Shown here piece after piece: positions 8,705 to 16,368 of a stretch of 64,000 nucleotides of DNA. The stretch covers positions 682,001 through 746,000 of the forward strand of contig CAWKDV010000004.1 of assembly GCA_963848495.1 (NCBI GenBank), written 5' to 3'. The DNA comes from JAICJR01 sp963848495 (GTDB taxonomy: Bacteria > Actinomycetota > Thermoleophilia > Solirubrobacterales > Thermoleophilaceae). The position numbers were made by a program, and so were the translations under genes. Within the stretch, counting starts at the first letter, position 1, and each line of letters starts with the position of its first letter. Below the pieces are notes generated by a model, which saw nothing but the letters and a program-made list of their open reading frames with translations, did no database searches and was not told the DNA's origin.

Positions 8705-8850
8705 AGGCACACTCCGTTATCGGACGCGCCCTCGAGGTTCTTCAAGGAAATTCGAGCGCTTGTCGCGCGCGCGCCCGCGAGCCTCAATCACCCGGTTGAC
8801 TCCCCCGGTAGGTGGATGAATGCGCCCTGGGGCGCCTCCGATGGACCCTC

Positions 8851-9675
8851 ATGGCCGATTCCACAGACTCCCCCCGCCAGCCGCTGTCGACCGACCGCCG
8901 CGACCTCGAGGCCCGGCGCCTGCTCGAGGCCTACAAGCAGCGCGGCGACATGCGCGCCCGCGACCGCCTGATCATGACCTATGCCCCGCTGGCCAAGTAC
9001 ATCGTCTACAAGAAGATCCGCTCGCTCCCGGCCCACTGCGACCGCGAGGACCTGATCTCGTGCGCCCTCGAGGCGCTGATCCGCTCGATCGACCGCTATG
9101 AGCCGCAGCGCGGCGCGACGCTCGAGCAGTTCGCCTGGACCAGGATCCACGGCGCCGTGATCGACGAGTTGCGGCGGCAGGACTGGGCCCCGCGCACGCT
9201 GCGCCGCTGGGAACGCGACATCCTTGCGGCCAGGGACAACTTCGCCAACGTCTACGGACGCCAGCCGACCCAGGACGAGCTCGCGGCCGCGGTCGGCTCC
9301 ACAGCCGCCGAGCTGACCGAGCGCCAGCGCGAGATAGCGGCCTCCGAGCTGACCTCGCTCAACTCGATGGTGCTCACCGCCGACGCCGCGATCGAGCGCA
9401 TCGACACGCTGGCCTCGCAGGACCGCGAGACCGACCCCGAGTTCGCCGGCGCCAAGGCCGAGGCCAAGGCCAAGTTCCGCCGCGCCTTCGCCGCCCTCAG
9501 CGAGCGCGAGCGCGAGATCGCCGTGCTCGTCTACGTGAAGCACCTGACGCTGCGCGAGATCGGCGAGATCCTCGGCGTCTCCGAGAGCCGCGTCTGCCAG
9601 ATCCACGGGCAGCTGAAGCACCGCCTCCGCGAGGCGCTGCGCCGCGACGCGGACCTCTTCCACGAAGTGGCGTAA
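8851..9675 (+). CDS. FliA/WhiG-type RNA polymerase sigma factor
   Basis: 274 residues from ATG 8851; GTG 8812 in frame would add 13. Regions 2, 3 and 4 are present. Region 2 is the stretch RLIMTYAPLAKYIVYKKIRS with DLISCALEALIRSIDRYEPQ and FAWTRIHGAVIDELRRQDW. Region 3 includes GRQPTQDELAAAVG. Region 4.2 is LTLREIGEILGVSESRVCQ. The IHGAVIDELR segment is diagnostic of the FliA/WhiG/SigB group. No flagellar genes occur here, so a stress or developmental role is more likely. No anti-sigma gene is adjacent. Confidence 0.88.
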   Translation: MADSTDSPRQPLSTDRRDLEARRLLEAYKQRGDMRARDRLIMTYAPLAKYIVYKKIRSLPAHCDREDLISCALEALIRSIDRYEPQRGATLEQFAWTRIHGAVIDELRRQDWAPRTLRRWERDILAARDNFANVYGRQPTQDELAAAVGSTAAELTERQREIAASELTSLNSMVLTADAAIERIDTLASQDRETDPEFAGAKAEAKAKFRRAFAALSEREREIAVLVYVKHLTLREIGEILGVSESRVCQIHGQLKHRLREALRRDADLFHEVA

Positions 9676-9726
9676 AAGCCCCAGAACACCCCTCGTTCGG
9701 GCGCAAAATACCCCTCGGGAGGTACG

Positions 9727-9766
9727 CCCCCTGCCTTTACACTCGAAGCGTTGAGCAGGGGGTTTT
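9727..9766 (+). terminator. possible terminator after the sigma gene
   Basis: CCCCCTGC (9727-9734) pairs with GCAGGGGG (9755-9762), followed by TTTT. The 20-base loop is longer than usual, but the position, 50 bases past the sigma stop and before the response-regulator set, fits. Confidence 0.5.
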
Positions 9767-9803
9767 CCGAGCCGTCGCCACGCTCCGGGGGGTAGCGTCA
9801 AAT

Positions 9804-9866
9804 TTGATCTCGGTCCTCATCGCCGATGACGACGATTCGCTGCGCGAGGCGCTGGTGCAGCGGTGA
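9804..9866 (+). pseudogene. 20-residue stub of a receiver domain
   Basis: TTG 9804 opens a 20-residue frame (LISVLIADDDDSLREALVQR) that reads exactly like strand beta-1, the acidic pocket and helix alpha-1 of a response-regulator receiver, then stops. The TGA overlaps the GTG of the next, complete response regulator. It could be the relic of a tandem duplication or a short leader peptide coupled to the downstream gene. Too short to fold as a receiver. Confidence 0.5.
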
Positions 9867-10492
9867 GCCGCCACAGCCGGTTGCGACGCCCGTCGGTGAT
9901 GGTCGCCGACGATCACCCCCTGTTCCGTGGAGCACTGGTCGACGCGCTCAAGCGGCGTCCCGATCTCGACCTGGTCGGCGAGGCGGAGAACGGCGAGCGT
10001 GCGCTCGAGCAGGTGCGCGAGCTCCGGCCCGACGTGATCCTGGTCGACGCCCGCATGCCGGCGGTCGACGGCCTCGAGGTGCTGCGGTCGGTGGTCCGCG
10101 AGGAGCTGCCCACCAAGGTGCTGATGCTGTCGGGCGAGAGCGCCGGTCCGATCGTGTCTGAGGCGCTGGCCAGCGGAGCGGCGGGCTATCTGGTGAAGAC
10201 GGCGAGCGCGAACGAGATCGGCGACGCCGTGCTGGCGGCGGCGCGCGGCCACGAGGTGCACGGACATGCGCCGGGCCTCGACGACCGGCGGGGGTCCAAC
10301 CCCCTCACGCCGCGCGAGCTCGAAGTGCTGGCCCTGGCCGCGGAGGGACGGTCGGGACCGCAGATCGGCCGCGAGCTGTTCGTCAGCCCGGCCACGATCA
10401 AGACCCACCTGAGGAACATCTACGACAAGCTGGGCGTGAACGATCGCGCGGCGGCGGTGGCAGAGGGAATGCGCCGCGGCCTGCTGCGGTAG
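9863..10492 (+). CDS. NarL/FixJ-type response regulator
   Basis: 209 residues. GTG 9863 overlaps the preceding stub stop; ATG 9899 is an alternative. Residues ~12-125 form a receiver: VADDHPLF pocket, VILVDARMP with the phospho-Asp, MLSGES and YLVKTA switch residues. Residues ~145-205 form a LuxR HTH: LTPRELEVLALAAEGRSG and SPATIKTHLRNIYDKLGV. All key receiver residues are intact, so phosphorylation-controlled dimerisation and DNA binding are expected. No histidine kinase lies nearby. A 22-base gap separates it from the REC-REC-EAL gene, suggesting one operon through acetate kinase. Confidence 0.9.
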   Translation: MSRHSRLRRPSVMVADDHPLFRGALVDALKRRPDLDLVGEAENGERALEQVRELRPDVILVDARMPAVDGLEVLRSVVREELPTKVLMLSGESAGPIVSEALASGAAGYLVKTASANEIGDAVLAAARGHEVHGHAPGLDDRRGSNPLTPRELEVLALAAEGRSGPQIGRELFVSPATIKTHLRNIYDKLGVNDRAAAVAEGMRRGLLR

Positions 10493-10514
10493 GCGTCCAG
10501 CGGAATGGAGCCGG

Positions 10515-12104
10515 ATGGCCAACCTGCGAGTACTCCTTGCCGACGATGAGCCGGCGATCCGCTCGGCCATGCGGGAGCTGATCGAACGTGAGGAGGAGCT
10601 CGAGGTCGTCGGCGTGGCCTCCGACGCCGACGAGGCGATCGAGCTCGCCATGCGTACCAAGCCGGACGTCGCCGTGCTCGACGTGCGCATGCCGGGCGGT
10701 GGCGGTCCGCGGGCGGCGGCCGAGATCCGGCGGCTCTCCCCCACCACCGCGACGATCGCCTTCTCGGCCTACCAGGACCGCACCTCGGTCCTGTCGATGC
10801 TCGACGCCGGCGCGATCGGCTACCTCGTGAAGGGGGCGCCGAACGCCGAGATCGTGGCCACGATCCTGAGCGCCGGCCGCGACAGCGGCCAGGCCGAGGA
10901 CGCGCCCGCGCCCGAGCCGGGCTCCGGCAAGGTGCGCGTGCTCGTGGCGGACGACGACGAGCGCGTGCGCCAGGCGCTCGCCGACATGCTGAGCGCGCGC
11001 GGGGACATCGAGGTCGTCGGGCTGGCCGCCGACGCGATGCAGGCCGTGCGCCTCGCCAACCTGCACCGGCCCGACGTCGCGCTCGTGGACGGGCGCATCC
11101 GCGGCGGCGGCGCCTCCGCGATCAAGGAGATCCACACCTCCCTGCCCGACACCCGCGTGGTGGTTCTGTCAGCGCGCGTCGGCCGCGAGGTGGTGCAGGA
11201 GATGCTCGAGGCCGGCGCCACGAGCTACCTGGTAAAGGGCAGCACCGGCGCCGACATCGCCCTCGCGATCGGCCAGGCGGCGCGCGGCGCCACCGTGCTG
11301 TCGAGCGAAGTGGCCGGCCCGGTGCTGGAGCAACTCGTCCTCGAGCTGGCCCGGCCGAGCGCGCAGGAGGCGCAGCAGCGGGCCGAGCGCGCGGGGCGCA
11401 TCCGGGCGATCGTGGACGGCGGCGGCCCGGAGATCGTCTTCCAGCCGATCTTCGACCTCGAGAGCGGGGCGGCGGTGGGCGTCGAGGCGCTGTCGCGCTT
11501 TCCCGAGGGGCCGCGGCGCAACCCCAGCGTCTGGTTCTCGGACGCCGCCGAGCTCGGTCTCACCACGGAGCTCGAGCTGTCGGCGGTCCGGGCGGCGCTC
11601 GGCTGGTGCGACAAGCTGCCGCAGGACGCCTGGCTCGCGCTCAACGTCTCCCCCAGCACCGTCTGCAGCGCCGAGCTGCTCAAGCTGCTGCGCGACCACC
11701 GCGGCCACCGCATCGTGCTCGAGATGACCGAGCACGCGGAGGTGACCGACTACGACGAGCTGGTCCTCGCGCTCGAGCGCCTGCGCGGCAACGCGGTCCG
11801 CGTGGCGGTGGACGACGCCGGCGCCGGCTTCGCGAGCCTGCGCCACATCCTCATGGTCGCACCCGACTTCATCAAGCTCGACGTGTCGCTGACACGCGGG
11901 ATCGCCACGGACGACCGTAGGCGGGCCCTGGCTCGGGCACTGACGATGTTCTGCGAGGACATAGGAGGAGTCGTGATCGCAGAAGGAGTGGAATCGAAGG
12001 AAGACCTGGCAGCGCTGTCCGAGTTACGCGTGCATTGCGGACAGGGCTTCCACCTCGGCATGCCTGGCCCGGCTCACGCGGTCGCGCAGGCAACGGCGGC
12101 TTAA
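10515..12104 (+). CDS. REC-REC-EAL protein, predicted c-di-GMP phosphodiesterase
   Basis: 529 residues, ATG 10515. Receiver 1 (~4-120) has ADDEP, VLDVRMP and YLVKGA. Receiver 2 (~138-260) has ADDDE, ALVDGR, VLSAR and YLVKGS. The EAL domain (~290-525) keeps the catalytic set: GVEALSRF (EAL variant), Asn in LNVSPS, Glu in LEMTEH, VDDAGAG, FIKLD, IAEGVES and CGQGF. Cleavage of cyclic di-GMP to pGpG is therefore plausible, gated by two phospho-acceptor sites. Only two bases separate it from the phosphoketolase start, so transcriptional and probably translational coupling to acetyl-phosphate production is likely. No kinase is present. Confidence 0.9.
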   Translation: MANLRVLLADDEPAIRSAMRELIEREEELEVVGVASDADEAIELAMRTKPDVAVLDVRMPGGGGPRAAAEIRRLSPTTATIAFSAYQDRTSVLSMLDAGAIGYLVKGAPNAEIVATILSAGRDSGQAEDAPAPEPGSGKVRVLVADDDERVRQALADMLSARGDIEVVGLAADAMQAVRLANLHRPDVALVDGRIRGGGASAIKEIHTSLPDTRVVVLSARVGREVVQEMLEAGATSYLVKGSTGADIALAIGQAARGATVLSSEVAGPVLEQLVLELARPSAQEAQQRAERAGRIRAIVDGGGPEIVFQPIFDLESGAAVGVEALSRFPEGPRRNPSVWFSDAAELGLTTELELSAVRAALGWCDKLPQDAWLALNVSPSTVCSAELLKLLRDHRGHRIVLEMTEHAEVTDYDELVLALERLRGNAVRVAVDDAGAGFASLRHILMVAPDFIKLDVSLTRGIATDDRRRALARALTMFCEDIGGVVIAEGVESKEDLAALSELRVHCGQGFHLGMPGPAHAVAQATAA

Positions 12105-12106
12105 CG

Positions 12107-14470
12107 ATGACGAACTCTGCGACTGCCACACTCACACCCGTGCTCAGCTCCGAAGAGCTCGAGGGAATCGATGCCTACTGGCGAGCGACGAACTACCTCG
12201 CCGTCGGTCAGATCTACCTGCTGGCGAACCCGCTGCTGCGGGAGCCGCTCACTCCCGACCACATCAAGCCGCGGCTGCTCGGCCACTGGGGCACCTCCCC
12301 CGGGCTGAACCTGCTCTACGTGCACATGAATCGCGCCATTCGCCAGCGCGACCTCAACGCGATCTACGTCACCGGGCCGGGCCACGGCGGCCCGGCGCTC
12401 GTGGCCAACACCTGGCTCGAGGGCTCGTACACCGAGGCCTATCCGGAGATCGAACGCACCGGTGAGGGCATGCACCGCCTGTTCCGCCAGTTCTCGTTCC
12501 CGGGCGGCGTGCCGAGCCACGTGGCGCCGGAGACGCCGGGCTCGATCCACGAGGGCGGCGAGCTGGGCTACGCGCTCGTGCACGCGGTCGGCGCCGTGCT
12601 CGACAACCCGGACCTGCTGGCGCTGTGCGTGGTCGGCGACGGCGAGGCGGAGACCGGCCCGCTGGCGGCGAGCTGGCACTCGAACAAGTTCCTCAACCGC
12701 CAGCGCGACGGCGCGGTGCTGCCGGTGCTGCACCTGAACGGCTACAAGATCGCCAACCCCACCGTGCTGGCACGCATCCCGGAGGACGAGCTGATCAGCT
12801 ACTTCCGCGGCTGTGGCTGGGACGCGCGCGTGGTCGCCGGCGACGAGCCGGAGGCCGTCCACCAGGAGCTGGCCGCCACGCTCGACGGCTGCCTCGACGA
12901 CATCGCCGAGATCAAGTCCTCCAGCGGCCCCCGGCCGACCTGGCCGATGATCGTGCTGCGCACGCCGAAGGGCTGGACCGGGCCGAAGGAGGTCGATGGC
13001 ATACCGGTCGAGGGCACGTGGCGCGCGCACCAGGTGCCGCTCGCCGGGGTGCGCGACAACCCGGCGCACCTCGCCGAGCTCGAGGCTTGGATGCGGAGCT
13101 ACCGGCCCGAGGAGCTGTTCGACGAGCAGGGCGTCCCGATACCCGAGCTCACCGAGCTGGCCCCGGAGGGCGACCGCCGTATGGGAGCCAACCCGCATAC
13201 CAACGGCGGCCTGGTCACCAAGCCGCTGCAGCTGCCCGACTTCCGCCACTACGGGGTGGAGGTGCCCAGGCCGGCGACCAAGTTCAGCGAGGCCATGAGC
13301 GTGCTCGGAGTGTGGCTCCGCGACGTCACGCGGGACAACCCGGACCGCTTCCGGATCATGGGCCCGGACGAGACCGCGTCGAACCGCCTGCAGGCGGTGT
13401 TCGAGGTCACCAACCGCGCCTGGGACGCCGAGACGCTGCCGACGGACGACCACCTGGCGCCCGACGGCCGCGTGATGGAGGTGCTGTCGGAGCACCTCTG
13501 CCAGGGCTGGCTCGAGGGTTACAACCTCACCGGCCGCCACGGCATCTTCAACTGCTACGAGGCGTTCATCCACATCGTCGATTCGATGTTCAACCAGCAC
13601 GCCAAGTGGCTCAAGGTCACGCGCGACATCCCCTGGCGACGGCCACTGCCCTCGCTCAACTACATCCTGAGCTCGCACGTCTGGCGCCAGGACCACAACG
13701 GCTTCACCCACCAGGACCCCGGCTTCATCGATCACGTCGTGAACAAGAAGGCGGAGGTCATCCGCGTCTACCTGCCGCCCGATGCGAACACGCTGCTGTC
13801 CACGATCGACCACTGCCTGCGCAGCCGCCACTACGTGAACGTGGTGGTGGCCGGCAAGCAGCCGGCGCTCGACTACCTGAACATGGGCGACGCGATCGCC
13901 CATTGCACCCGCGGCCTCGGCATCTGGGACTGGGCTGGCACGGACCACGGCGGTGACTGCGACGTGGTGCTCGGCTGTGCCGGCGACGTCCCCACGCTCG
14001 AGACGCTGGCCGCGGCGGCGCTGCTGCGTGAGCGCCTGCCGGACCTGCGCGTGCGCGTGGTCAACGTCGTGGACCTGATGCGCCTTCAGGACGAGACCGA
14101 GCACCCGCACGGGCTCTCCGAGGCGCAGTTCGACGCGCTGTTCACGATCGACACGCCGGTGGTGTTCGCCTACCACGGCTACCCGTGGCTGATTCACCGG
14201 CTGACCTACCGGCGCCGCAACCACGGCAACATCCACGTGCGCGGCTACATCGAGGAGGGCACGACCACCACGCCGTTCGACATGGTCATGCTCAACAACA
14301 TGGACCGCTACCACCTCGTGATGGACGTGATCGACCGCGTGCCCGGGCTCGCCCAGCGGGCCGCCGGGCTGAGGCAGGAGATGATGGACGAGCGCCTCCG
14401 GCACCGCGCCTACACGCGCGAGCACGGGGAGGACCCGCCCGACGTCCGCGACTGGGTCTGGCCCTACTGA
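12107..14470 (+). CDS. xfp: xylulose-5-phosphate/fructose-6-phosphate phosphoketolase
   Basis: 787 residues, typical length for the family. Catalyses thiamine-diphosphate-dependent phosphorolytic cleavage of xylulose-5-P (or fructose-6-P) to acetyl phosphate plus glyceraldehyde-3-P (or erythrose-4-P). Seen: N-terminal WRATNYLAVGQIYLLANPLL, GPGHGGPALVANTWLEGSY, the TPP-binding VVGDGEAETGPLAASWHSNK, and the C-terminal GRHGIFNCYEAFIHIVDSMF and HQDPGFIDHV segments. ATG 12107 lies two bases after the REC-REC-EAL stop. The end overlaps the acetate kinase start by four bases, so its acetyl phosphate is placed next to the enzyme that converts it to ATP and acetate. Confidence 0.97.
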   Translation: MTNSATATLTPVLSSEELEGIDAYWRATNYLAVGQIYLLANPLLREPLTPDHIKPRLLGHWGTSPGLNLLYVHMNRAIRQRDLNAIYVTGPGHGGPALVANTWLEGSYTEAYPEIERTGEGMHRLFRQFSFPGGVPSHVAPETPGSIHEGGELGYALVHAVGAVLDNPDLLALCVVGDGEAETGPLAASWHSNKFLNRQRDGAVLPVLHLNGYKIANPTVLARIPEDELISYFRGCGWDARVVAGDEPEAVHQELAATLDGCLDDIAEIKSSSGPRPTWPMIVLRTPKGWTGPKEVDGIPVEGTWRAHQVPLAGVRDNPAHLAELEAWMRSYRPEELFDEQGVPIPELTELAPEGDRRMGANPHTNGGLVTKPLQLPDFRHYGVEVPRPATKFSEAMSVLGVWLRDVTRDNPDRFRIMGPDETASNRLQAVFEVTNRAWDAETLPTDDHLAPDGRVMEVLSEHLCQGWLEGYNLTGRHGIFNCYEAFIHIVDSMFNQHAKWLKVTRDIPWRRPLPSLNYILSSHVWRQDHNGFTHQDPGFIDHVVNKKAEVIRVYLPPDANTLLSTIDHCLRSRHYVNVVVAGKQPALDYLNMGDAIAHCTRGLGIWDWAGTDHGGDCDVVLGCAGDVPTLETLAAAALLRERLPDLRVRVVNVVDLMRLQDETEHPHGLSEAQFDALFTIDTPVVFAYHGYPWLIHRLTYRRRNHGNIHVRGYIEEGTTTTPFDMVMLNNMDRYHLVMDVIDRVPGLAQRAAGLRQEMMDERLRHRAYTREHGEDPPDVRDWVWPY

Positions 14471-15558
14471 GCCTCACCGTTCTCGTCGTCAATGCCGGCT
14501 CGAGCAGTCTCAAGCTGAGGCTGCTCGCGCCGGACGACGAGCTGCTCGGTTCCGAGGACCTCGACGCGCCCGACGCCAACCCGGAGCCCGCCGAGCTCGG
14601 CGCCGCGTTGAGCCGGCTCGGCCCTGCCGACGCCGTGGGCCACCGGGTGGTGCACGGCGGCACCGACTACACCAGCGCGGTCGAGATCGACGACGAGGTG
14701 GTGGAGCGCCTGCGCGCGCTTACCGACCTCGCCCCCCTCCACCAGCCGAGGTCGCTCGCGGCGCTCGACGCGGTGATGGCCGCGCTGCCCGGCGTGCCGT
14801 CGGTGGCCTGCTTCGACACGGCCTTCCACGCCACGCTGCCCGCGCCGGCCGCCACCTACGCCGTGCCGCCCGACTGGCGGCGGCGCCTGCACGTGCGCCG
14901 CTACGGCTTCCACGGGCTGTCGCACGCGTACGCGTCGCGGCGCGCGGCCGAGCTGCTGGGGGCCGTGGCGTCCGCCCGCATCGTCACCTGCCACCTGGGC
15001 GCCGGCGCATCGTTGACCGCCGTGCTCGACGGCCGCTCGGTGGACACCACGATGGGCTTCACGCCGCTCGAGGGACTCGTGATGGCCACCCGCTCCGGCA
15101 ACGTCGACCCGGGCCTGCTGCTGTGGCTGCTCCAGCACGAGGAGGTAGACACCGACTCGCTTCAGCAGGCGCTCGAGCACGAGTCCGGAATGCTCGGGCT
15201 GGCCGGCACCGCCGACATGCGGGAGGCGCTCCTCCGCGACGATCCCGAGGCCCGCCTGGCCGTCGACGTCTACACCCACCGCCTGCGGGCGCAGGTAGCG
15301 GCGATGACGGCCTCACTGGGCGGCCTGGACGCCCTCGTCTTCACGGGGGGCGTCGGCGAGAACGCGCCGGCAATCCGGGCGCTGACTGCCGAGGGGCTCG
15401 ACTACCTGGGCGTCTCACTGGACGCGGCGGCGAACGAGTCGGCGCAGCCAGACGCGGACGTGAGCGCGGCCGGTTCTCGCGTCAGGACGCTCGTGATCGC
15501 CGCACGCGAGGACCTGGAGATCGCGCGGCAGGTCAGGAAGGTCCTCGGTGATCAGTGA
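14467..15558 (+). CDS. ackA: acetate kinase
   Basis: 363 residues. Transfers phosphate from acetyl phosphate to ADP. Seen: N-terminal VLVVNAGSSSLKLRLL, VGHRVVHGG, RRYGFHGLSHAYASRRAAEL, HLGAGASLTAVLDG, TRSGNVDPGLLLWL and FTGGVGENAPAIR, all acetokinase signatures. No in-frame ATG, GTG or TTG lies at the conserved start; alignment of the family N-terminus points to CTG 14467, overlapping the xfp TGA as CTGA. Slightly shorter than the ~400-residue E. coli enzyme. Co-transcribed with xfp. Confidence 0.95.
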   Translation: MSLTVLVVNAGSSSLKLRLLAPDDELLGSEDLDAPDANPEPAELGAALSRLGPADAVGHRVVHGGTDYTSAVEIDDEVVERLRALTDLAPLHQPRSLAALDAVMAALPGVPSVACFDTAFHATLPAPAATYAVPPDWRRRLHVRRYGFHGLSHAYASRRAAELLGAVASARIVTCHLGAGASLTAVLDGRSVDTTMGFTPLEGLVMATRSGNVDPGLLLWLLQHEEVDTDSLQQALEHESGMLGLAGTADMREALLRDDPEARLAVDVYTHRLRAQVAAMTASLGGLDALVFTGGVGENAPAIRALTAEGLDYLGVSLDAAANESAQPDADVSAAGSRVRTLVIAAREDLEIARQVRKVLGDQ

Positions 15559-15561
15559 TCA
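15548..15561 (+). repeat. heptamer tandem repeat, two copies (GTGATCA)
   Basis: GTGATCA occurs twice in tandem across the ackA stop codon region. Listed because three other spacers in the window carry longer heptamer arrays. Confidence 0.5.
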
Positions 15562-15590
15562 GTGGAAAGGCCGCTACCGGCCTTTCCACT
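15561..15590. terminator. bidirectional terminator hairpin between ackA and enoyl-CoA hydratase
   Basis: A perfect 12-bp stem (15561-15572 with 15579-15590) with a 6-base loop GCTACC sits between two converging genes and contains the hydratase stop codon. A-rich and T-rich stem ends give it terminator character in both directions. Confidence 0.75.
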
Positions 15591-16347
15591 TGGGCGCCCG
15601 CTTCTCCGCGAAGGCGATCGCCCCCTCGCGCGCGTCCTCCGACAGCATCACCGGACCGGCTATCTCGTCCTGGCGGGTCCAGGCCTCGGGCTCGTCCCAC
15701 TCCTGGCCGCGCGAGAGGATCTGCTTCGAGGCGGCCAGCGCCAGCGGCGCGTTCTGCCCGATCGCCTCGGCCAGCTCGAGCGCGGCGTCGAGCGCGCCAC
15801 CGGGCTCGACGGCCCGGTTCACCAGCCCGACCTCGTGGGCGCGCGCGCCGTCGATGAAGTCGCCGGTGAGCGCCAGCTCCATCGCCAGGTGGTAGGGCAG
15901 CCGCCGCGGCAGGCGGATGAGGGCGCCGGCCGCGGCCACCAGCCCGCGCTTCACCTCGGCGATGCCGAGGCGGGCGTCGCGGGCCGCCACGATCAGGTCG
16001 CAGGCGAGCGCGATCTCGAGGCCGCCGGCCACCGCGAAGCCCTCGATCGCCGCGATCAGCGGCTTGTCGGAGGCGCGCCGGGTGATGCCGGCGAAGCCGC
16101 GGTCCCCAACCCAGGGCCGCTCGCCCGCGGCGAACGCCTTGAGATCCATGCCCGACGAGAACCCCTTACCGGCGCCGAAGATCACGCCGACACGCAGCTC
16201 GTCGTCGCCGTCCAGCTCGTCCATGGCCGCGGCCACGCCCTCGGCCACGGCCAGGTTCACCGCGTTGCGCGCCTCCGGCCGGTTGAGTGTGATCAGCAGA
16301 ACGGGCCCGCGCCGCTCCCGCAGCACGGGCCCGCTGTCAGCAGTCAC
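15574..16347 (-). CDS. enoyl-CoA hydratase/isomerase family protein
   Basis: 257 residues, GTG 16347. Crotonase fold: LLITLNRPEARNAVNL, oxyanion-hole segments GKGFSSGMDLKAF and AIEGFAVAGGLEIALACDLI, then RLGIAEVKRGLVAAAGALI. The first catalytic Glu of classical hydratases would sit near LGIAEVKRGLVAAAG (Glu present); the second position is Ala/Gly, so hydratase versus isomerase activity is open. The start lies inside a heptamer repeat, 21 bases past the stop of the Asp-box gene on the same strand. Confidence 0.85.
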   Translation of the reverse strand: MTADSGPVLRERRGPVLLITLNRPEARNAVNLAVAEGVAAAMDELDGDDELRVGVIFGAGKGFSSGMDLKAFAAGERPWVGDRGFAGITRRASDKPLIAAIEGFAVAGGLEIALACDLIVAARDARLGIAEVKRGLVAAAGALIRLPRRLPYHLAMELALTGDFIDGARAHEVGLVNRAVEPGGALDAALELAEAIGQNAPLALAASKQILSRGQEWDEPEAWTRQDEIAGPVMLSEDAREGAIAFAEKRAPKWKGR

Positions 16348-16368
16348 CAGTCACCAGTCACCAGTCAC
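16342..16368 (+). repeat. heptamer tandem repeat (AGTCACC, about four copies)
   Basis: Three perfect AGTCACC units and one AGTCAC fill the whole spacer between the Asp-box gene and the enoyl-CoA hydratase, with a diverged fifth unit on the left. The hydratase GTG start is formed by a repeat unit. Confidence 0.85.

Noticed and set aside
12101..14425. 774-codon open frame antisense to phosphoketolase
   Set aside because: It mirrors codon bias of the real gene, is Val/Arg/His-rich and has no recognisable domain.
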